A DNA stretch of 9,181 nt from Ruminococcus sp. CAG:254 (GTDB taxonomy: Bacteria; Bacillota; Clostridia; Oscillospirales; Ruminococcaceae): NCBI GenBank assembly GCA_000433635.1, contig HF997976.1:19162-28342 (forward strand), read 5' to 3'. How positions within the stretch are numbered: position 1 is the stretch's first letter; each line of letters begins with the position of its first letter. Of the stretch, positions 1-4,263 are shown in pieces. A model generated the notes under the pieces. That model made no database searches. It saw nothing but the letters and a program-made list of their open reading frames with translations, and had not been told where the DNA came from. Both the position numbers and the translations under genes were made by a program.

Positions 1-1328
1 ATGTTTTGATTATCGGCGGCGGCGGTGCTGGTGCATCTGCTGCAATCGAAGCAGATGAAGCAGGTCAGAGAGTTATGATGGTAACCAAGCTGCGAATTGG
101 TGATGCAAATACCATGATGGCAGAAGGTGGTATTCAGGCTGCTGACAAGCCGAACGATTCCCCAGCACAGCACTTTTTGGATGCTTACGGCGGCGGTCAC
201 TTCGCAGCAGACAAGGAACTCGTTTATAAGCTCGTAACCGAAGCTCCGGACTGTATCCAGTGGCTGAACAAGCTGGGCGTGGAATTTGATAAGGACAAGG
301 ACGGCAACATGATCACCACACATGGTGGCGGTACTTCCAGAAAGAGAATGCATGCTGCAAAGGACTATTCCGGTGCAGAAATCATGCGGACGCTGAGAGA
401 TGAAGTTCTGAACCGTCAGATTCCGGTTATTGACTTCACTTCTGCAATTGAACTGATTCTGGATGACAAGGGTCATTGTGCAGGTGCAGTTCTACTGAAC
501 ATGGAAACCAAGGAAATCCTGATTGCAAAGGCAAAGGTTGTTATCATTGCAACTGGCGGTGCAGGTAGAATGCACTATCAGGGCTTCCCGACTTCTAACC
601 ACTACGGTGCAACTGCTGACGGTCTGGTACTGGCATATCGTGTTGGTGCTCCGTTGCGGGAACAGTACACCTTGCAGTATCACCCGACAGGTGCTGCTTT
701 CCCAGAACAGATTTTCGGTGCACTGGTAACCGAAAAGGTACGTTCTCTGGGTGCAAAGCTGGTAAACGTAAAGGGCGAAGTTTTCATGAATCCACTGGAA
801 ACCCGTGACGTAACCGCTGCAACCGTTATCCGTGAATGCCGTCGTGGCAACCAGGTAAATACACCGGGTGGTCAGGGCGTTTGGCTGGATACTCCGATGA
901 TCGACCTGAAGAATGGCGAAGGCACGATTGAAAAGAGAATTCCGGCAATGCTGCGGATGTTCGGCAAGTATGGCATTGATATTCGGAAGCAGCCAATTCT
1001 GATTTACCCGACATTGCACTATCAGAACGGTGGTGTTAAGGTTGGTACAGACAGCCAGACCTGCGTAGAAAACCTGTTTGTTGCAGGCGAAGCAGCTGGT
1101 GGCGTACATGGTGAAAACAGACTGATGGGCAACTCTTTGCTGGATGTTATCGTATTCGGTAGAAATGCTGGTAAGTATGCAGCTGCAAAGGCAAAGGATG
1201 TTGTTGTTGGCAATCTGACTTTGGATCATGTTGCAAAGTTTGAAAAGGAATTGGAAGATGCAGGCATCACACCAGATACTGTTTCTCCGATGCTGTTGCC
1301 GGATTATACCAGAAAAGTAAATGACTAA
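1..1328 (+). CDS. FAD-dependent fumarate reductase/succinate dehydrogenase-type flavoprotein, 5'-truncated
   Basis: The gene enters from the left edge already in frame (first full codon at position 3) and stops with TAA at 1326-1328; the true start lies outside. Numbering from the TTG at position 6, the sequence shows the FAD dinucleotide-binding GGGGAG (residues 4-9), the NTMMAEGGIQA flavin loop (35-45), HGGG...RKRMHAAKDYSG (106-123), ATGGAGR (182-188), QYHPTG (224-229), the TRD motif whose Arg267 matches the proton-shuttle Arg of fumarate reductases, HYQNGG (338-343), and the C-terminal FAD motif GEAAGGVHGENRL followed by GNSLLD (361-380). Members reduce fumarate, oxidise succinate, or oxidise aspartate (NadB). 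The QYHPTG and TRD context favours fumarate/succinate chemistry, but the substrate is unproven. It ends about 50 residues after the last FAD motif, so the C-terminal helical domain of FrdA/SdhA (usually near 580-600 residues) is missing or very short. No iron-sulfur or membrane-anchor subunit follows; partners could lie upstream. Probably cytoplasmic. Confidence 0.85.
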   Translation, partial: VLIIGGGGAGASAAIEADEAGQRVMMVTKLRIGDANTMMAEGGIQAADKPNDSPAQHFLDAYGGGHFAADKELVYKLVTEAPDCIQWLNKLGVEFDKDKDGNMITTHGGGTSRKRMHAAKDYSGAEIMRTLRDEVLNRQIPVIDFTSAIELILDDKGHCAGAVLLNMETKEILIAKAKVVIIATGGAGRMHYQGFPTSNHYGATADGLVLAYRVGAPLREQYTLQYHPTGAAFPEQIFGALVTEKVRSLGAKLVNVKGEVFMNPLETRDVTAATVIRECRRGNQVNTPGGQGVWLDTPMIDLKNGEGTIEKRIPAMLRMFGKYGIDIRKQPILIYPTLHYQNGGVKVGTDSQTCVENLFVAGEAAGGVHGENRLMGNSLLDVIVFGRNAGKYAAAKAKDVVVGNLTLDHVAKFEKELEDAGITPDTVSPMLLPDYTRKVND

Positions 1329-1370
1329 GTGCTTTTTTCTTGCAAGAGCGACAATTTTATGATACAAAGA

Positions 1371-1413
1371 GAAGGCAAGGTACGCACATCCAGCGTCCTT
1401 GCCTTCTTATTTT
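1371..1413 (+). terminator. Rho-independent terminator after the flavoprotein gene
   Basis: GAAGGCAAGG at 1371-1380 pairs perfectly with CCTTGCCTTC at 1397-1406. The stem continues inside with ACGC/GCGT (1382-1385 with 1393-1396) past one bulged T, leaving a 7-base loop. TTATTTTT follows directly. It starts 42 bases after the flavoprotein stop, so it most simply ends that transcript. It also lies only about 27 bases before the ribosome binding site of the next gene. Confidence 0.85.
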
Positions 1414-1432
1414 TAAAATTAGAAATAAAATT

Positions 1433-1437
1433 GGAGG
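1433..1437 (+). promoter_or_regulatory. Ribosome binding site fixing the symporter start
   Basis: GGAGG sits 10 bases before the ATG at 1448. The frame is open back to an ATG at 1340, but that upstream start would run the coding sequence through the terminator hairpin and has no comparable Shine-Dalgarno sequence, so 1448 is chosen. Confidence 0.85.
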
Positions 1438-1447
1438 ATTGATAAAA

Positions 1448-2860
1448 ATGGACAGTTTGAACAATATCATCAAAAGCATTGATGATTTTGTTTGGGGCAT
1501 TCCGCTGATTGTTCTGATTATGGCGTGTGGCATCTGGCTGACAATTCGATGCTGTGGGCTGCAATTTCGACATCTTGGAAAAGCTCTGAAATTTATGGTC
1601 AAAAATGAAGAAGGCGGCGATGGAGAAGTTTCCAGTTTCGCTGCACTCTGTACTGCATTATCTGCCACCATTGGTACAGGAAACATTGTCGGCGTTGCAA
1701 CTGCACTTGCAGCTGGCGGGCCTGGAGCGTTGTTCTGGATGATCGCTGCGGCTTTGTTTGGCATGGCAACAAAATATGCAGAAGGCTTTCTGGCAATCAA
1801 GTATCGTACCATTGATGCAGAGGGGCATTATCATGGCGGCCCATATTATTATATTGAACATGGTATGGGTGCAAAGTGGAAATGGCTTGCAAAACTGTTT
1901 GCGATTTTTGGAATGCTGGCTGGCTTGCTTGGAATTGGTACAATTACACAGATCAATGGTATTACTTCCGCTGCAAATAATTTTTTTGATGCAGACAGTT
2001 CGCATATTGCCTTTACCATGTTTGGACATGACTACACTTGGACAACTGTTATTTGCGGCTTGCTGATTACAATTTTTGTTGCATTGGTTGTCATTGGCGG
2101 GTTGAAGCGTGTTTCAATGGTTTCTCAGGTCGTTGTTCCGTTTATGGCAATTTTGTATGTACTGTGCGTGTTGGTTATCATTGTCACCAACATTACAAAG
2201 CTTCCGAGTGCAATTGTTGAAATTGTAGAAGGTGCATTTGGAATCCGTGCAGCTGCCGGTGGTGCACTGGGTGCGATGATGGTAGCGATGCAAAAGGGTG
2301 TTGCCAGAGGTATTTTCTCCAACGAAGCTGGCCTTGGTTCTGCACCAATTGCAGCAGCTGCTGCACAGACAAAAGAACCAGTTCGTCAGGGCTTGGTTAC
2401 TATGACAGGTACTTTTATTGATACCATTGTCATTTGTACGATGACGGGGCTTTCCATTGTGATTTCTGGCGAATGGTCGAATCCAGACTTGCAGGGTGTC
2501 CAGATTACGACCGCTGCATTCCAGAGTGGCTTGCCGATTGGCGGAAAATTCCCGGCATTCATTCTGATGATTTGCTTGATTTTCTTTGCATTTACCACAA
2601 TTCTGGGATGGAGCTATTATTCAGAACGGTGCCTTTCTTATTTGATCGGCTCTCGGAAATCTACAACGGTTTTATATCGTTGGCTGTATATTCTTGCTGT
2701 TTTCATTGGCCCGTATTTGACTGTAGAAGCAGTATGGAATATGGCAGATATTTTCAATGGTTTGATGGCACTTCCGAATATCATTGCACTGTTGGCACTT
2801 TCCGGTGTAATTGCAAGAGATACCAAAGCGTATTTCAAGAAAAGTGCATTGCAAAAGTAA
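1448..2860 (+). CDS. Alanine/glycine:cation symporter (AGCS family), integral membrane protein
   Basis: This 470-residue protein is a cytoplasmic-membrane transporter that, by family, takes up alanine and/or glycine with Na+ (or H+). It has many hydrophobic spans along its length, for example residues 17-34, 152-168, 199-217, 227-247, 321-340, 367-387 and 410-427. Family hallmarks are clear: SATIGTGNIVGVATALAAGG (72-91) running into PGALFWM (92-98), KYAEGFLAIKYR (109-120), the Gly-rich HGGPYYYIEHGMG (129-141), and RGIFSNEAGLGSAP (287-300). The length is typical and no break was seen. The start at 1448 is set by the GGAGG site. It lies between two terminators and so looks monocistronic, but no convincing promoter was found in the 119-base gap upstream. 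Family assignment is firm; the exact amino acid and coupling ion cannot be read from sequence. Confidence 0.95.
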   Translation: MDSLNNIIKSIDDFVWGIPLIVLIMACGIWLTIRCCGLQFRHLGKALKFMVKNEEGGDGEVSSFAALCTALSATIGTGNIVGVATALAAGGPGALFWMIAAALFGMATKYAEGFLAIKYRTIDAEGHYHGGPYYYIEHGMGAKWKWLAKLFAIFGMLAGLLGIGTITQINGITSAANNFFDADSSHIAFTMFGHDYTWTTVICGLLITIFVALVVIGGLKRVSMVSQVVVPFMAILYVLCVLVIIVTNITKLPSAIVEIVEGAFGIRAAAGGALGAMMVAMQKGVARGIFSNEAGLGSAPIAAAAAQTKEPVRQGLVTMTGTFIDTIVICTMTGLSIVISGEWSNPDLQGVQITTAAFQSGLPIGGKFPAFILMICLIFFAFTTILGWSYYSERCLSYLIGSRKSTTVLYRWLYILAVFIGPYLTVEAVWNMADIFNGLMALPNIIALLALSGVIARDTKAYFKKSALQK

Positions 2861-2879
2861 AAAAATTGTTGTTTATAAA
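2849..2879 (+). promoter_or_regulatory. Weak candidate promoter for the small Cys-rich gene
   Basis: TTGCAA (2849-2854) and TATAAA (2874-2879) lie 19 bases apart across the symporter stop codon. The spacing is long and the -35 box matches only four of six consensus bases. It is listed because nothing else could drive the gene at 2958 without passing the hairpin at 2895-2931; a transcript from here would carry that hairpin in its leader. Confidence 0.2.
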
Positions 2880-2894
2880 ATTGTCGCAAGCAAC

Positions 2895-2931
2895 AAAAAG
2901 CAGACACTGTGTCATTACAGTGTCTGCTTTT
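2895..2931. terminator. Strong, probably bidirectional terminator
   Basis: AAAAGCAGACACTG (2896-2909) pairs perfectly with CAGTGTCTGCTTTT (2918-2931), with one more T-A pair closing a 6-base loop. The A-run on the left and T-run on the right let it end transcripts in both directions. On the plus strand it ends the symporter mRNA 35 bases after its stop. On the minus strand it is the first good terminator downstream of manA, whose mRNA would run antisense through the small gene to reach it. Confidence 0.85.
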
Positions 2932-2943
2932 GATTCCAATGAA

Positions 2944-2949
2944 AAGGAG
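2944..2949 (+). promoter_or_regulatory. Ribosome binding site of the 59-codon gene
   Basis: AAGGAG lies 8 bases before the ATG at 2958. This near-ideal site supports translation of an open reading frame that length alone would not support. Confidence 0.85.
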
Positions 2950-2957
2950 AAAATAAG

Positions 2958-3137
2958 ATGCAAAATCAAATTTGCTGTGAAACTTGTGCGTATTATACTT
3001 ATGATGAAGAGTGGGAGTGCTATGTTTGCGAACAGAATTTAGATGAAGATGAATATGTTCGGTTGGTAGAAGGACATTACCGCAGCTGTCCCTATTATCG
3101 GGACGGAGATTGTTATAAGATTGCCCGAAAGCAATGA
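2958..3137 (+). CDS. Small Cys-rich protein, DUF6472-like (59 aa)
   Basis: ATG at 2958 to TGA at 3135-3137 encodes 59 residues. The protein has seven cysteines: C6, C7 and C10 in ICCETCAYY; C21 and C24 in WECYVCE; C44 in SCPYY; and C52 in GDCYK. Between them lies an acidic NLDEDE stretch (27-32), and the end is basic (KIARKQ). The C-x2-C pairs and the CPYY motif suggest bound metal, probably zinc, in a small cytoplasmic protein. The pattern (CxxC-YD-E-CYVC-NLDEDE-CPYY-RKQ) matches what I recall of DUF6472, a family of unknown function in Clostridia; I could not check this by search. There is no signal peptide or membrane segment. It stands alone between a terminator 13 bases before its ribosome binding site and convergent manA, whose stop begins one base after this gene ends. 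How it is transcribed is unclear. It is real by ribosome site, composition and family resemblance. Confidence 0.85.
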   Translation: MQNQICCETCAYYTYDEEWECYVCEQNLDEDEYVRLVEGHYRSCPYYRDGDCYKIARKQ

Positions 3138-3138
3138 G

Positions 3139-4116
3139 TTATCCTGTAATTTGCAGCAGTTCCGCTGTGCCTGTCAATCTTTCCATAGAACAGTGAGCTG
3201 GAAGAAAGATACAATCGCCCTTTTGAAACGAAAGGGCGTTTTCTTTTGTCTGTATCGTTCCAGAACCAGAAATGCAGAGCAAAACTTGAAAGGTATCCGA
3301 ATCTGGCTGGTAGTCTGTCCAATCACAAGCGGTCTGTATGGTCAGCAGTGTCGTGCAGAAATACGGGCACTTGCACAAGCATTGCACTCGATAGCCATCT
3401 TTCTGCTGCATCGGCTGTTTTGTTTGTGGCGGTTGATTTGCAGAAAATTGAATCACGGCTTTTGCTTTTTTAATGTGCAGTGGTCGCTTTTTTCCGGTTG
3501 CATCCGTGCGGTTGTAATCATAGAGCCGATAGGTGAGGTTGGAGCTCTGCTGAATTTCTGCCAATACAATGCCTGCTCCAATGGCGTGTACTGTTCCAGC
3601 AGGTATTAGAAATACATCTCCCTTTTTCACAGGGATTTTCTGAAGATAAGACAAAATCGTATTTTCTTTTAAACAGGTGTCCAGCTGTTCGGGCTGCATG
3701 AGTTTGGAAAAGCCATAAATCAAAGAAGCTCCCGGTTCTGCCTCTAAGATATACCACATTTCTGTTTTTCCGTTTGGTTCGTGTTCGTATTGTTGTGCAT
3801 AGGCATCATCTGGATGCACTTGTACGGATAAGTCTTTTGCTGCATCAATCAGCTTGACCAAAACGGGAAGGTCGCCAGTTGCAGAAGTTTTCGCACCTAA
3901 AAATTCTGGATGCTGCTGCAACACTTCTGATAAAGATTTCCCCTTGTCAACGCCAGAAGCAACGATACTGCATCCGTCTGGATGGGTAGAGCATTCCCAT
4001 GTTTCCGCCAGTGGGTGTAAGGGAATCTGTTTGCCGAAAAGTGTATGCAGCCGATTTCCGCCCCATAGATAATCTTTTCCGGCTGGCTGTAATAAAAACG
4101 GTTCTGGTTTTGTCAT
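3139..4116 (-). CDS. manA: Mannose-6-phosphate isomerase (type I, short bacterial form)
   Basis: The enzyme interconverts mannose-6-phosphate and fructose-6-phosphate in the cytoplasm, feeding mannose into glycolysis or supplying mannose-6-phosphate for GDP-sugars. The 325-residue length fits the Bacillus-type short form. The zinc ligands of the cupin core are visible: Gln99 and His101 in SVQVHPDD, Glu119 in KTEMWYIL, and His177 in PAGTVHAIG. Arg197 in YRLYDYNR matches the conserved catalytic-region arginine. The N-terminal PAGKDYLWGG (11-20) and ETWECSTHPDG (38-48) are family hallmarks, and a second cupin-like domain fills roughly residues 240-325. The ATG at 4116 is preceded on the minus strand by AGGAGG/GGAGGA (4123-4128), 6 bases away. 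A consensus-like promoter lies at 4165-4193, overlapped by a palindrome that could be an operator. The gene is divergent from the dockerin protein and convergent with the small Cys-rich gene. Confidence 0.95.
   Translation of the reverse strand: MTKPEPFLLQPAGKDYLWGGNRLHTLFGKQIPLHPLAETWECSTHPDGCSIVASGVDKGKSLSEVLQQHPEFLGAKTSATGDLPVLVKLIDAAKDLSVQVHPDDAYAQQYEHEPNGKTEMWYILEAEPGASLIYGFSKLMQPEQLDTCLKENTILSYLQKIPVKKGDVFLIPAGTVHAIGAGIVLAEIQQSSNLTYRLYDYNRTDATGKKRPLHIKKAKAVIQFSANQPPQTKQPMQQKDGYRVQCLCKCPYFCTTLLTIQTACDWTDYQPDSDTFQVLLCISGSGTIQTKENALSFQKGDCIFLPAHCSMERLTGTAELLQITG
3216..3247 (+). terminator. Plus-strand terminator inside the manA coding sequence
   Basis: CGCCCTTT (3216-3223) pairs with AAAGGGCG (3231-3238) around a 7-base loop, followed by TTTTCTTTT (3239-3247). 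Read on the plus strand this is a complete intrinsic terminator, 78 bases past the stop of the Cys-rich gene. Read on the minus strand the hairpin is followed by ATTGTATC, with no U-run, so manA transcription should pass. The same bases encode about residues 293-301 of ManA. Confidence 0.75.
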
Positions 4117-4156
4117 ATCAATTCCTCCATTTCAATCTTGAATGAGAAAATTTAAT

Positions 4157-4174
4157 GTGCTATCATTATAGCAC
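4157..4174. promoter_or_regulatory. Palindrome over the manA -10 box, possible operator
   Basis: GTGCTAT (4157-4163) and ATAGCAC (4168-4174) form a perfect 7-bp inverted repeat around CATT. It covers the manA -10 hexamer and reaches the expected transcription start near 4158, the usual place for a repressor site. It is not in the CIRCE orientation, and I do not recognise the regulator. Part of the symmetry comes from the -10 sequence itself. Confidence 0.4.
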
Positions 4175-4193
4175 GCTCCCTGTAAAAAGTCAA
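4165..4193 (-). promoter_or_regulatory. Sigma-70 promoter of manA
   Basis: On the minus strand, TTGACT (4193-4188) and TATAAT (4170-4165) are exactly 17 bases apart, and a TG one base before the -10 box makes it an extended -10. Transcription should begin near 4158, about 42 bases before the manA start codon. Confidence 0.85.
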
Positions 4194-4203
4194 TGTAGCA
4201 AGA

Positions 4204-4232
4204 TTGACAGTAAAACTGAAATCTGCTATAAT
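4204..4232 (+). promoter_or_regulatory. Consensus sigma-70 promoter of the dockerin-protein gene
   Basis: TTGACA (4204-4209) and TATAAT (4227-4232) match both consensus hexamers with the ideal 17-base spacer, plus an extended -10 TG. Transcription should start near 4239, leaving a leader of about 25 bases before the ATG at 4264. The -35 box is 10 bases from the manA -35 box, back to back. Confidence 0.88.
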
Positions 4233-4251
4233 GAAATTAAACATTTTTTAT

Positions 4252-4257
4252 GAGGTG
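4252..4257 (+). promoter_or_regulatory. Ribosome binding site fixing the dockerin-protein start
   Basis: GAGGTG lies 6 bases before the ATG at 4264. In-frame ATGs further upstream, such as 4231, fall within or beside the promoter and before the expected transcription start, and would place 11-20 non-signal residues ahead of the signal peptide. They are therefore rejected. Confidence 0.85.
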
Positions 4258-4263
4258 ACTGCT

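Noticed and set aside
492..1367. Long minus-strand open frame (291 codons) opposite the flavoprotein gene
   Set aside because: The plus strand encodes clear FAD motifs throughout. The antisense translation is Cys/Ile-rich with no recognisable domain and no ribosome binding site.
1340..1447. Upstream 36-codon extension of the symporter
   Set aside because: It would translate the terminator hairpin and lacks a ribosome binding site; 1448 has GGAGG at ideal spacing and begins a normal AGCS N-terminus.
2434..3042. Plus-strand open frame of 202 codons across the symporter end and terminator
   Set aside because: It is an out-of-frame shadow of the symporter that continues through the hairpin and overlaps the Cys-rich gene, which has a better ribosome site and composition.
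3225..3238. Possible catabolite-responsive (cre) element, TGAAACGAAAGGGC
   Set aside because: It matches only the left half of the cre consensus and is explained by the terminator hairpin and ManA codons.
4157..4174. CIRCE (HrcA) operator
   Set aside because: The half-sites contain GTGCTA and TAGCAC but in the opposite order to CIRCE, and the spacer is 4 rather than 9 bases.
4204..4263. Upstream 20-codon extension of the dockerin protein
   Set aside because: It coincides with the consensus promoter and would bury the signal peptide.
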